Of a stretch of DNA of 64,000 nucleotides, positions 44,401 through 59,400 are shown piece after piece. The DNA lies in contig NZ_JAUSTY010000006.1 in the NCBI RefSeq assembly GCF_030813115.1, forward strand, positions 205,392 to 269,391, written 5' to 3'. The notes beneath the pieces were generated by a model that saw nothing but the letters and a program-made list of their open reading frames with translations, had not been told where the DNA came from and did no database searches. This DNA is from Bacillus horti (GTDB lineage: Bacteria; Bacillota; Bacilli; Caldalkalibacillales; JCM-10596). Every line of letters begins with the position of its first letter. Position 1 is the stretch's first letter. The position numbers were made by a program, and so were the translations under genes.

Positions 44401-47400
44401 GTTGATGTAAAAGCTTGTCCTTAGGATAATCCGTTTCAGCTAAATTAAAGGCAGTCACCAAGTCAACTTGCTCCTTCTGAGGAATCAACTTCAGATCCTC
44501 TACTAAAAGGCTGCTAGCTTCACTTATTTGCTCAAGAATGTACATATAGTGCTGGGCAAACCTTTCCATCGTTTCCTTAGTAAATAAGCTGGTGGCATAT
44601 TCAAGCGTAAAGAAATAGGATTGATCGGCTCCTATTGACGCTGAAAGGGTCAAATCAAATTTTGAAAGCTCCGTATCAAATTGATAAGGTTTAATAGCTA
44701 AGCGATCAGCTTGAGCTGATTCTCCTTTACCAGCCTCTGTATTTGTCTCAGTAGCTCTAGCCTCCACATGCTGATAGGTGAACATCACATCAAAAAGTGG
44801 ATGGCGTCCAAAATCTCTCTTGATATTTAATTCTTCTACTAGCTCTTCAAATTGATAGTCTTGGTTTTCAAATGAGCTCAAAGCTAGCTCCTTAACCTGT
44901 TGAATAAAGGAGAATACACTCTGATCTGAATGAATATGTGTTCTTAACGCTAACGTATTAACAAACATACCAAACACCTTGCTCAAATCAATATGTGGAC
45001 GACCAGCGATTGGCGAGCCAATGACGATATCCTCTTCTCCCGAATATTTATTTAGTATTAAGTAGTACGCTGCTAGCATGAGCATATATGGTGTTGATTC
45101 TGTTTCTACTAATACCTGCTTCAATTTCTGTGATATACGAGGCGCTAGCTCAAAGCTTAACGTTGCTCCCTCATAGCTCTTCATCACAGGTCTGCTATGA
45201 TCAGTAGGAAGCTCTAATATCGGAACCTCATCAGCATACATAGAGAGCCAGAAATCCCTTTGCTGCTTTAACCGCTCACTCTGAAGCTGTTCGTTCTGCC
45301 ACACGGCATAATCCTTATACTGTAGAAGATCAGACTCTATATCCCTATTGAGATATAGGGCTACTAGCTCCTGAGAAAAGAGCTTGACCGTTTCTCCATC
45401 TGAAATAATATGATGAAAATCAACCATTAATATATATTGATTCTCTCCATATTCCACAAGCTGAACTCTAAATAATGGTGCTTTTGAAAGATCAAATGGC
45501 TGTATAAATTCCTTGAGCATTTTATTAATCGTAGGCTTTAGCTGGGTATCTGAACGCTGATTTTCTATAAGAGCATAGATCACCTCAAAGCTCACCGTTT
45601 CCTGAATCCTTTGAACTGGAGAACCATCCCTAACATGAAACGACGTTCTTAACACTTCATGCCTTTGAATCATTTCCTTTAAGGCTTGTTCAAATTTATG
45701 TTTATCCAGCCTGCCTTGTAGTTCAATGACAATCGGCATATTGTAGCTAGTTGCAGCAGGATTCCATTGCTGCAGGAAAAACATTCGCTTCTGTGCAGAG
45801 GATAGCGGATACTCCTCCTGTATATCAGCTTTTGCTATCCGGTAGAAAGTATGATGACTCCCTTCCACAAGCTGCTCAGCTTGCTGACGAATCGTTGGAT
45901 ATTGAAAGACAGAGCGAATTGGGTAATCCACCTCTAATTCCTTATGCAGTAATGACGCATAGGTCATAGCCTTTAAAGAGTGCCCTCCTATTTCAAAGAA
46001 ATGATCGTCAATGCCAATTCGTTCTCTATGAAATAGATCCTTCCAAACCTCAACTAATTTCCTCTCCATTTGATTTCGTGGAGCTACATATTGCACATCG
46101 GACTCCACTAGCATATCTGGTACAGGGAGTGCCTTTCGATCCAGCTTCCCATTAGCCGTTACTGGAAGATGGTCTAGACTAATATAGAAGGCTGGGATCA
46201 TATATTGAGGCAGCTTTAATTCCAAATATTCTTTGTACACACGAGTAACGTTTGTGTTTGAGCTAGAGTCCAATTTACGCCCCTCTTCTGAAAGCACAAG
46301 ATACGCTGCTAGCTGCTGCCCTTTTCCTTTTTCGTCAACTGGTAATACAACCGCTTCCTGAATTTGAGGATGCGTTAAAAGCTGCATTTCTATCTCAGCT
46401 ACCTCAATCCTATATCCGCGTATTTTTACCTGTTGATCCTTTCGTCCCACATATTCTAGATTTCCTTCCTTATTCCAACGAACCAAATCTCCTGTACGGT
46501 ACATCCTTTGTCCTGGCCTGAACGGATTAGGAATAAACATCTGATCTGTAAGCTCCTTACGATTAAGGTAGCCTCTAGCCACCCCATCTCCGGAAATAAA
46601 TAACTCACCTATCACCCCTTTAGGAACTAAGCGTAATTCACTGTCTAAGACATACACCTGGACATTTTTTAAAGGTCTTCCAATAGGCATTGTTGCCTTG
46701 ACAAGACGATTGCTATGGTCTCCTAGTAAAGCATCGGTATTCACATGATACAATGTTGCATCAACGGTACACTCCGTTGGTCCATACACATTAGTAAGAC
46801 TAATGTGCTGTTGGTTAGAGAGCTGTGAAAGCTGCAATACTTGTTCTCTGGAAAGCTCTTCCCCCCCAATTAGCAAATGTAGCTTTGGAAGATCCTTCTC
46901 CCAGTCTTCTCCGGTAGCCTTTTTAAATTCCTCCATCGCTTCTGTAAGAAGAGACACATGGATGGGTGTACCATCCGAAAGATCAATGCCTTCTTCAGCA
47001 TAAAATTGGAGTAGCCTTCTGCTATTCATTCTAGTTTCCTCATCAGCAATATGCAGACTATGACCAAATAATAGAGCTGCAAAAATCTGCTTAACTGAAG
47101 CATCGAAATAATAGGGAGCAAGAAGCGCTACACGGAGTGTAGACTTATACTGAGCATACACGTCATGTTTTAAGCCACTCATTAAGTGAAGAACATTCCG
47201 ATGCTCAACCATAACTCCTTTAGGGTATCCGGTTGTACCTGAGGTATAAATAACATACGCTAGATCATCAGCCTTGTAAGAAACAGCTAAGTTCTCAGAG
47301 CTCTCAGTCCCTTCCTCTACATCCTCAAAATAAACTACTTTGCTTACCTCATCCTCTAGCAAATAGAGCTCTTTTTTGCTGACCAAGCAGCTTGCTGAGC

Positions 47401-50400
47401 TATCTGTTAATAGATAACGGATCCTTTCTTCTGGATAATCTGGTGCGATCGGCAGGTACGCAGACCCAGCCTTCAAAATACCCAAAATCCCTATGAGCAT
47501 CTCCACAGATCGATCCGTTAATAAGGCCACAGCATCTCCTTGCTGTACTCCTAGCTTTACTAGCCTATGTGCGAGCTGGTTAGCCTTTTTGTTTAACTCC
47601 CCGTAGCTAATTTCCTGCCCAGCTGCTTTAACAGCTAGCTTCCTAGGGTCTTTAGAAGCGTTTTCTTCAAACCAGTGTACGATTGATGTATAGCTACTCC
47701 GCTCTGCTTCATCAGTCATTTGAGCAGTCTTATTAAATGTATCCACTAGCTCGATTGTTTCATTTGCTGATAAAAGCTCTACGTCCTGCACACTCTTATC
47801 TAGGTTAAGCGTCATGGCTTCAAGGACGGCTATAAAATGAGAGCTAAACTGTTTCATCGTTTCTCGTTTGAACAGACGAGCGGCAAAATTCAAAGTAAAT
47901 GAGATTTCCTCCTTACTCTCCATTCCAGTAAGAGTAAGATCAAATTTAGAAAGCTGCGTATCAAAATCATACGGCGTTACACGTAATACTGCTTCCTGCT
48001 CCTCTCCCATTTGTGAAGAAGTACTGCTCATACTCTGAGCATCAAGGCTATCCAGCGTATGCATAGCAAACATCACATCAAACAATGGATTACGAGAAAA
48101 ATCTCTCGTTACATGTAGCTGCTCAACAAGCTCTTCAAATTGATAATCCTGATTTTCGAAAGCATCTAGTACGTTGTCTTTAACATCCCTAAGAACAGAA
48201 GCAAGCGTTTGAGTAGGAGAGACTCTACTTCTTAGAGCAAGCGTATTGACGAACATTCCAAACACATTTTCTAGGGCAATATGAGGGCGGCCAGCTATCG
48301 GAGAGCCCACAACGATATCATCTTGCCCAGAATATCTACTTAGTAAAATATAGTAGGCTGATAGAAATACCATATAGCTTGTTGTTTCTGTACGTATGCT
48401 AAGCTCCCTTAGCTTATGAACTAAATCCGGCCTCAAGTGAAAGGACATAGAATCTCCTTCATGCTTTTGAAGAGCTGGACGTGTATAGTCCGTTGGTAAG
48501 TTAAGGATTGGAATTTCATCTTCAAATCGGGATAGCCAGTACTGTTCCTGTTGCTTCATCACATCGCTCTCTAGCTGCTGGGATTGCCAAACGGCATAAT
48601 CCTTATACTGTAAAGCGACTGAAGAGACATCATTTCCTTGATAGATTTGCGTAAATTCGCGAGCGAAAAGCTTTACGGTTTCAGCATCTGAAATAATGTG
48701 ATGCATATCGACAAGCATTAGCCAGCGATCTTGTTTTAACTCAGTCAATCCAACTCTAATTAATGGTGCTTCATCTAATAGAAATGGACGGATAAATTGC
48801 TGTACGACTCTATTGAGCCTCTCCTTATTAGAAGCTTCATCTCCGTCTTCCTCATGCTTTATCAGCTCAATTTCAAAATGAGCTTGATCATGAATTCTTT
48901 GAACTGGTCCTTGATCTAGCATATGGAAGGAAGTCCTAAGCGCTTCATGCCGTTCAATGATCTTGATGAAGGAAGCCTCTAATCTTCGTTGATCAACTTG
49001 TCCCTCCAGATACACAATAAGTGGAGTATTATATGCTGTTTCAGCAGGACTCCAATGCTGAAGAAAATACATTCTCTTTTGAGCAGAGGACAATGGATAG
49101 TAATCCCTCTCATCGGTAGGGATTATTGAATATCGTGCTTGTTGCTTAGCCGTTTGCATATATTCTACCTGCTGTCTTACAGTAGGGTACTGAAATACGG
49201 TACGGACTGGAACTTCAAATTGAAGCTCGTCCTGTATAATCGATACAAATGCCATAGCCTTTAACGAATGTCCTCCTAGCTCAAAGAAGGAATCGTCTAT
49301 ACCTACCTTATCTGTCCCTAGAATTCTTTGCCAAATGTTTGCTACACTCTGCTCTAGTGCATTTCGTGGGGCCGTATAGCTATGCTCTCTATTCATTTTT
49401 TGTGGCACCGGTAGCGCCTTTCGATTCACTTTTCCATTTGCAGTGAGAGGCAACCTTTCCAATTCCATGTAATAGCTAGGAAGCAGATAATCAGGTAGCT
49501 CCTTAGAAAGGTACTCCTTAACAGCTAGACGATCAAGCTGATCCTTGACAACATAATAAGCCGTTAGTTCAGCCTGCTCATCAAGGATAACTGGCACTAC
49601 AACAGCATCTTTGACCTGAGGATGCTGCATAAGCTTACTTTCAATTTCTCCTGTTTCAATACGGTATCCTCTGATTTTAACCTGCTGATCCATTCTTCCT
49701 AAGAATTCAAATGTACCGTCTGGCAGCCACCTCGCTAAATCTCCTGTTCTATACATCATTTGATTAGCCTGATATGGATCTGGGACAAACCTCTCCTTGG
49801 TTAGCTCCTCCTGGTTTACGTAGCCTCTCCCTACTCCATCTCCCCCGACACATAATTCACCTGGGACACCGATAGGCTGACTTCTGAGCTGCCTGTCCAA
49901 GATATAGGCTGTGGAATTGCTAATTGGTGTACCGATTGGAATAGATTGTCCTTTCGTCACCTCTTTAATCGGGTAAGCTAAGGAGAACGTAGTATTTTCT
50001 GTTGGACCATAGCAATTCAGTAAGCTAAGCTCAGGACAGACTTCTTTAACCCGCTGAATATGACGAACGGAAGCCACTTCTCCTCCGATCAGTAGCTGCT
50101 TGATCGACTTAAACAAATCAGGTCTTTGCTGTGCAATTTGATTAAATAAAGGAGTTGTGAGCCACATCGTTGTAATACCATATCCGGCTATAGCTGATTC
50201 TAATTTGTTAACATTGAGGATGACATCCTCATCTACAACATACAAGGTTAAGCCATTAAGTAGCGCACCCCAGATTTCAAACGTACAAGCATCAAAGGCA
50301 ATGGAGCCTGTCTGTAAAATGCGATCATGTTCATTAAACTGAACATAATTAACATTTTTCACAAGTCTATTCACATTCCTATGCTCAATCATAACTCCTT

Positions 50401-53400
50401 TTGGCATACCTGTAGATCCAGATGTATACATCACATAAGCTAGGTCCTGTGAGGAGTTAACTAGGCTTGGATTATCATCTTCAACACGATCATGTAATTC
50501 TGTAAAATTATCTTCCTCATCCATATAAATGAATGTACAAGGAAGCTCCTCATCAATCACGAACGTTCTCTTAGATAGAACCCAGCTTACCTTACTATCC
50601 CGTAGCATATAATCTATACGCTCGTGGGGATAGCTTGCATCGATTGGGAGATAGGCTCCACCAGCCTTCAAAATCCCTAGGATTCCTACAATCATTTCTG
50701 CTGAACGATCTGTTAAAACCCCAATCACTTCCTCTGGCTTAACACCACGGCTTCTAAGAGAGTGAGCTGAACGATTAGCTTTAGCATTTAAATCTTTATA
50801 AGTCAGACTCTGGTCATGGACGACTAGAGCCACCTTTTCTGGATTTCGTTTAACCTGCTCTTCAAATAGCTCTTGAATAGCTTTTTTATCTGGGTATGGT
50901 GCTTTCGTTTGATTGAAGCTTAATACGATTTCCTCCTGCTGATCTACAGAATGTAGCTCTAACGTATCAATTTGAAGAGTTTGGTCTGTCAGCATTTGCT
51001 CAAGGATATATAAGTAATGCTGCGCCATATTCTCAATCGTTTCTTGCTTAAACAGATCTGTAGCGTATTCAATGGAAAATTCCAGCTTACGACCAACGTG
51101 ATAAATAGCCGTTAAGATCAAGTCAAATTTTGCAACCTTCACATCAAAATCATACGGCTTAACGACTAGGCCTTCTGATTGCTCTACAACTTGGTGGTCT
51201 GACTCATCCCCCACTTCTGATTCTTGAGCAACATTCCTTTGCCCAGCATTTTGCATGGAAAACATCACGTCAAACAACGGATGACGACTGCTATCTCTAA
51301 TAACCTGCAAGCGGTCAATCAGCTCTTCAAACTGATAATCCTGATTTTCAAAGGCATGTAGAGCATGATCCTTAACCTTCTGAATAAAAGAAAGTATAGT
51401 TTCCTCTCCATTAACTTGGGTACGAATAGCTAACGTGTTAACAAACATTCCGAGTACGGTCTCAAGCTCAACTTGCTGTCTCCCTGCTATCGGTGATCCG
51501 ATAACAATATCCTCCTGTCTAGTATATTTATGCAGTAGAATATAGTAGGCAGATAATAAGAGCATATAAGGCGTTGCACCCGTTTCAACAACCACTTTAT
51601 CAAGCTTTTGAACAAGCTGCTGTGATAGCTCAACTCCTAAGGTTGCTCCATCATAGCTTTTGCTTCTAGGACGTGCAAAATCAGTTGGTAGCTCTAACAC
51701 AGGAATATCATTAGCGAACTGAGTTAACCAATACTCTTCCTGGCTGCTCATTGCTTCTCCATGAAGCTGATTATTTTGCCACACCGCATAATCCTTATAT
51801 TGGAGAGGCTTTGTTGTTAAGGATTGTCCATCATACAGCCTTAACCATTCATCTACTAATATCTTGATAGATTCTCCGTCTGAAATAATATGATGAAAAT
51901 CAGCTATTAGAAAATGTGATGTAGGCTCAAGACTCAGCAAGCCTACTCGTACTAATGGAGCCTTAGTTAAATCAAATGGACGTACAAATCCAGCTAAATG
52001 CTCTTCAAGCTTTTCTTTTTTAGTTCCTTCATCCGCATGCTCATCTAGCTCTAAATCCAGCTCTTCAATCGTAAATGTCCAACTGTCATGAATACTTTGA
52101 ACCGGTACCCCATCACTCATATGAAAGGAGGTTCTCAAAATTTCATGTCTTTGAATTAGTTGATTGAAGGCCTCCTCCAAACGTTTTACATCTAAAGCTC
52201 CTTCGATGAATGTAACCCCCGGGACATTGTAGCTCGTTTTTGTAGGCTCAAGCTGCTGTAAGAAATACATTCGTTTCTGAGCAGAAGATAAAGGATAAAA
52301 GCTCTCTTTTCCAACCGTATTTATTTGATAGGCCTCTTGTTGATTCGCTTGCTTCAAATACTCATATTGCTGGCGTATTGTAGGATGCTGGAAAATACTT
52401 CGAATCGGCATCCTCATTTTTAAATCACGCTGTATCATGGAAGCTAAAGTCATCGCTTTTAATGAATGTCCACCTACCGCAAAAAACGAATGGTCAATAC
52501 TTACCTTCTCAACATTCAAAACCTCCTGCCAGAGATTGGCTAGCTTTTGTTCCGTTTCATTCCGTGGAGCGATATAACTATCGCTACTCGCTAAATGTCC
52601 TGCTTGAGGCTGAGGCAATGATTTTTTATTTACCTTTCCATTTGCCGTAAGAGGTATTTGAGAAATCTCTACCATATAGGTAGGGATCATGTATTCAGGT
52701 AGCTCCTTTTCCAAATACTCTTTAAGCTTGTTAGCTGAAATGCTCTCTCTCAAAACAAAATAGGCACATAAGCTTACAGCCATAGAGTCTGTATGAACAG
52801 GTAACACTACCGCATCTCTTATAGAAGGATGACGAACTAATAGGCTTTCTATTTCGCCTAGTTCAACCCTAAATCCACGTATTTTAACCTGTTCATCCAT
52901 TCTTCCCATAAATTCTATGCTACCATCTGGAAGCCAGCGTGCTAAATCACCTGTCTTATATAATTTTTCTCCTTCAAGATAAGGATCCTGGACGAACTTC
53001 TCCTGAGTTAGCTCAGGTCGATTTAGATAACCACGACCTACACCATCTCCTCCCAGACAAAGCTCTCCTGGAACTCCAATAGGCTGGATATTATGGTTAG
53101 CATCCATGATATAGGCATACGTATTATGAATAGGGTAGCCGATTGGTATTGGCTTATCTATCTCAATCTTATCCACAATTCGATAGCAAACGGAGAACGT
53201 AGTGTTCTCTGTTGGACCATATCCATTAATGATTGTTAGCTCCGGACATGCCTCTTGTACCATTTGAATATGGGCCTGGGACAGGACATCTCCGCCTACA
53301 ATCAGCTGTTTAACTCCAGAAAATAAATCTGCCTTTTCCTGAGCAAGCTGATTAAAGAGTGGGGAGGTTAACCACATTAATGTAATATCATTTTCATAAA

Positions 53401-56400
53401 TAGCCCGACCTAGTTCACTAGCATTTAAAATGGTATTTTCATCTACGATATAAAGGCTGAGCCCATTTAATAATGCTCCCCATATCTCAAAGGTACTCGC
53501 ATCAAATACAGTGGAGCCCGTTTGGAGGATTCGATCTCCCTCTGAAAACGTGACATAGTTTGTATGTTTAACAAGTCGTATCACATTTTGGTGCTCAATC
53601 ATGACACCCTTAGGCTTTCCTGTAGAACCAGAGGTGTACATCACGTAAGCTAAATCACGGTGATGGTTCTTACTAGGTGGATTCGTAGCTGTATCTGTGA
53701 ATGCCTTCCATTCATTGAGAGAGATCATCTTGATATCCTGCTCTAAGCTAGCCACTATATCATTTAAAGCTACAGCAGAAGCTACATTTGATGCTTCATC
53801 CGTTTCATTAGTTGTTTCATTGACCAAGATGATCTTGACTGCACAATCTTGAAGCATATATTGAATACGTTCAGCTGGATAGTTCGGATCAATTGTCAAA
53901 TACGCTGCCCCTGCCTTTAATATCCCAATGGCCCCTGCGATCATTTCAATAGAACGTTCAGCAACTAACCCAATTTTTTCTTCCTTCTCTACTCCCTGCT
54001 GAATAAGCTGATAGGCAATCTGATTTGCTTTTTCATTTAGTTCAAAGTAAGTCATCTTACGCCCTTGACTAACAAGTGCGATCTGATCAGGCCTTCTTTC
54101 CGCCTGCTCTTCAAAAAGCTGCTGTATAGTCTTTTCCTTAGGATAATCAACCTGTGTTTGATTGAAATCAGAAGCAAGCTGTACCTGTTTCTCAGTCCTT
54201 AAAAGATAGATATCCTGTAAAAGGGTATGCTGAGACTCAACGAATTGCTCTAAAATGAAAGTATAGCAGCTTGAAAGCCTCCCTATTGTTTCCTCGGTAA
54301 ACAAGCTTGTAGCATATTCCAGCACAAAGCCATACTTCTCTTGTGTCTCAATAGCCGTCAAAATCATGTCAAATTTGGAGGTGGTAGTCATACTTTCATA
54401 CGCTTCAAAGGAAAACTGTGTTCTCTCTGCCTCCTGTCCTGCTTTAGCAGAAGCTCCATTCTCCATAACAAACATCACATCAAACAGTGGATGACGGCTA
54501 AAATCTCTAGAAATGTTTAAACGATCTACTAATTCTTCAAATTGATAGTCTTGGTGCTCAATAGCTCCTAACAGTATTTGCTTCACATTATGAACAAAGT
54601 CTGCAACAGAGAGCTGAGCGTCTACCTGTAATCTAAGCGCTAATGTATTGACAAACATACCAAATACTTCTTCTAAATCTGCATGCGTTCTCCCAGCAAC
54701 AGGAGTCCCAATAACTAGATCATCCTGCCCAGAATATTTATGCAGAAGTAAATAGTAAGCTGCTAGAAGAATCATATTTGAGGTTGTCCCTGATTCAATG
54801 CTGATCCATTTTATCTTCTGTGAAAGCTCAGACCCTAGTTCAAAATAATACGTATCTCCCTCGTACCTTTTAACTGCTGGTCTCGGAAAATCAGTTGCTA
54901 GCTGTAAGAGTGGAGCTTCTTCCTGGAAAATAGAAAGCCAGTACTCCTCCTGCTGCTGCATTCTGCTTTTTTGAGAGGGTTCGTTTTGCCATTGAACATA
55001 GTCCTTATATTGTAATTTTACTGCTGGTAAGCCTTCCCCATGTAAAAGTCGAGTAAACTCATTCACCAGAAGCTTCATCGTTACACCATCTGAAATAATA
55101 TGATGTAAATCAACCATGAGCACTTGACGTTCTGCTTCTAATTTAATAAGACCAACTCTTACTAATGGCGCATCACTTAAGTCAAATGGACGAATAAAAG
55201 CGGCAATGGCCTCATCTAACCTCTCTGTAATGGTTACATTCAGCTCATCTACAGGAAGCTCTATTTCCTCTATACTTAAGCTGAATGTCTGATGAATTTT
55301 CTGTACCGGATGCTCGTCATGCATATGAAAGGACGTACGAAGAGCTTCATGTCGGTTAATTAAATCAGTTAAAATCCTATTTAGCTGATCTATTTCTAGC
55401 TTGCCATCAATATAGGTTACGGAAGGAATGTTATAGCTCGTTTCAGTTGGATCTAGCTGTTGTAAAAAGTACATTCTCTTCTGCGCAGCTGACAATGGAA
55501 AATATTCTTTATCCTCTGCTGGTGCAATAGCAAGAAAGGAAGCTGTCCTGCTTTTCGCTTGGCTAACCTCAGCAAGCTGACGAACAGTTGGATATTGGAA
55601 AATCTCACGTAATGTAAGCTCAATATTTAATTCACGATGAATATGAGCAACTAGGGTCATTGCCTTAAGCGAGTGACCACCAATCTCAAAGAAGTTATCA
55701 TGAATACCAACCTGACCAATCTCTAGAACCTCACCCCATATTTTGGCTAATGACAGCTCACTGCTATTTCTTGGAGCTACATACATACCTTCACTTACCA
55801 CTTGCTGAGGCGATGGTAGCGCCTTGCGATCCACTTTTCCATTAGATGTAATTGGAATATCATCTAATGGGATAAAATGAGCTGGTACCATATAGCTAGG
55901 TAATTGGTTGAGCATATAATCTCTTAATTCTGTCCGTCCAAACGAAGAATCAACAGCATCCTTTTGACTAACAAAATAGGCACAAAGCTCCTGATCCCCA
56001 TACTTATCTGTTCTAGCTAGAACAATAGCATCCCGTACAGCTGGATGTTTAAGAAGAAACGCCTCGACTTCAGCAACCTCAACCCGATGTCCTCTGATCT
56101 TAACCTGGTGATCCATTCGCCCATAATACTCCATCTCACCATTGCCAAGCCGCTTAACTAAGTCTCCAGACTTGTACAATCTTTCCTCCGGACGATAAGG
56201 ATTTGAAATAAATCGTTCTGCTGTTAGCTCCTCTTTGTTTAAATAACCTCTTGCTACCCCTTCTCCTCCTACATAAAGCTCTCCAATAACTCCTGCTGGT
56301 ACTAATTTCTGATTATGGTCAAACACATAAGCTGTTAAGGTAGGAATTGGCTTTCCAATATTACTTATATTCTGCGAGATTTCGTACTCAGTAATGTCCT

Positions 56401-59400
56401 TGTATGTGACATGCACCGTTGTTTCAGTAATTCCATACATATTAATTAGCTTCGTTTGAGGATAACGCTCATAGAAGGACTGGAGCATAATCGGTTTAAG
56501 CGCCTCACCGCCAAAGATTACATATCGAATAAATAGAGAGGCTGAAAGCTGCTCTAGCTCTTGAACTAACGGATAAAAGGCTGTTGGTGTTTGATTCAAA
56601 ACAGTTACCTTGGAATCAATTAGTAGCTGAGCAAACCTTTTCGTATCCTGCGCTACTTCCTTTGGCACGATAATAAGCTCTCCACCATAGAGTAGAGCTC
56701 CATACATTTCCCAAACTGAGAAATCAAAGCAGTAAGAATGGAATAATGTCCAAACATCCTTATGACTAAAATCAAACTGAAACCTATCGTTAAACAATAA
56801 GCGGACAACATTTCTATGCTCAATCATTGTCCCCTTTGGTTTTCCTGTCGTACCAGACGTATAGATAATATAGGCTAAGCTTGAAGGCGTAGCTAACTCA
56901 GATGGTAGAGTCCCGTCGTATTCAGAAGCTAAATTCACTGGTGAAAAATTAGCATCTAGATCAATCACAGTGCATGAATGCTTTGTATTTCCTTGAAGTC
57001 CTTCTTTCGTCACTAACCATTCTGCCCCGCTATCTTCCAGCATGTACCTGATTCTCTCTTCAGGATAGTCAGGATCTATTGGGAGATAGGCCGCACCTGC
57101 TTTTAAAATAGCCAATATCCCAATCATCATATCCATAGAACGATCTGACATTAGGGCAACAATTTGATCTCGCTTTCTCCCAACCCCATTTTGCCTTAAA
57201 ACATTAGCTAATCGGTTTGCCGTTTCATTTAGCTCTGTATAAGTCATTTGATATTCTCCATCCCTTAGAGCTATTCGGTCAGGAAATTCGTTGACACGTT
57301 CTTCAAAAAGCTGATGAATCGTTTTATCGCTTGGAAAGCTCGCTGCAGGCTCATCAGTTGAAAGCAACTCATGCTTTTCCTCTTTCGTTAGCATATCAGC
57401 ATTCTTTAATGGAACGTTTGGTTGGCTAACAAGCTGCGTCAGCAGCTCAATATAGTGCTTACTCAGACACAGCATTGTATCCTTACTGAATAACGCAGTG
57501 CAATATTCCAAAGTAAAGCGTAGTGATTTTTCGACCTCAATGGCCGTTAGGGTCACGTCAAATTTAGCATGCTGGTAGTCCAATTCATACGGAGAAAACG
57601 TCATATCCACCTGCTCAGCAACACTGCTCTGAGCTAAATTTTGCATGACAAACATCGCTTCAAATAATGGATTTCTGTTTATCTCTCTTGGAATATTAAG
57701 CCTTTCTACTAAAGTCTCAAACTGCACATCCTGATTTTCAAAGGCCTTTAACGTCTTCTCCCTAACTCTGTCTAGATAAGAATGAAAGGAAAGCTCTTGA
57801 TCAACGGTTGTTCTTAAAGCCAGTGTATTAACAAACATCCCAAATACATGCTCAAGATCGGCATGAGATCTTCCTGTTATAGGCGTACCCACAACGAAAT
57901 CCTTTTGTCCTGTATACTTATAAAGCAGAACATTAAAGGCAGCTAGTAGAATCATAAAGGATGTTGCTCCCGTTTCAAGAGACAATTGCTGTATCCTATC
58001 GTTTACGGCTTCATCAAGCTCAAAGTCAAACGTTTCGCCCTCGTAGCTTTTAACTGCTGGCCGAGGAAAATCTGTAGCAAGCTCTAGCACTGGAAGCTCT
58101 CCGGTTAATTCCTCTAGCCAATAATCCTCCTGTGCCTTTAAAGCTTCCTGCTGGATCTGCTCATTTTGCCAAACCGCATAATCCTTATAATGAATCGATA
58201 ATTCCGGAAGCTTTTCTCCCCTATACGCTTGCATAAACTCAGCGACAAATATATTCATGGTTACCCCATCGGATACAATATGAGGCATGTCTAGCATTAG
58301 AACATACGTGGTTGGAGTACATTGAATAAGTCCTCCTCGAAGAAGAGGAGCTACATCCAATTGAAAAGGACGCATAAACTCCTGAACAATAGCATCAACA
58401 TTTGCTTTCTGCTGTGCATGATCTAGGTCCGAATCTAACTCATTCCACTCTAATTGAAAATGTGCTGTAGAATGAATTTGTTGCATAGGCTGTCCGTCCA
58501 CTAAGTGGAAGGAAGTGCGTAATGCCTCATGTCTGTCGATCATTTGCTGGAAGGCGGTCTGTAGATCCTCCTTCCTTAGCTCTTCCTTCACCTGGATATA
58601 CGTAATCCCAGGCATATTATAGCTCGTTTCTGACGGATCCCATTGCTGTAAGAAGTACATTCTTTTTTGTGCTGAAGATAGAGGATAAAAGACTCGTTTG
58701 GCGGCTGGTTCAATGCTAGCAAATGCCTGACGAGATCCATGTCCTAGATAGAAGCTCTGCTCTCTAATCGTTACTTGCTTAAAAACCTCACGTAGAGGGA
58801 GCTCCATTTCAAGCTCTCTGCGTATTCTCGAAGAAAGAGTCATCGCCTTTAGAGAATGACCTCCTAGCTCAAAAAAGGAATCGTCAATCCCCACCTTTTC
58901 TCTTCCAAGAATATCCTTCCAGATTTGAACCAATCCTTGTTCCAGCTCCGTTCTTGGTGCCACATATGTCGCCTCTAAAGCTAAACTAAGCTCAGGCTTC
59001 GGCAACGCTTTTCGATCTACCTTTCCATTCGGAGAAAGGGGGAGTTTTTCTAAAAACATGATGTGAGAAGGAATCATATATTCTGGGAGATATTGACCTA
59101 CATGAGCCTTTATTTCCCTTGCTTCTAGCTCCATTTTGCTATCTATATAAGCACTTAAATACTTGTTCCCTTGCTCGTCCTCCAAATCTAACACGACAGC
59201 TTCATTGACTAAAGCGTGCTCCACAAGTGTAGCTTCAATTTCACCAAGCTCAATTCGAAAGCCTCGAATTTTAACCTGATAATCCTTTCTACCGAAAAAT
59301 TCAATGCTTCCGTCTGGTAGCCATCTGCCTAAATCTCCTGTTTTATATAAGCGAACCCCTTTTTCAGTAGTAAATGGATCCTCCATGAAAACGTCTTTTG

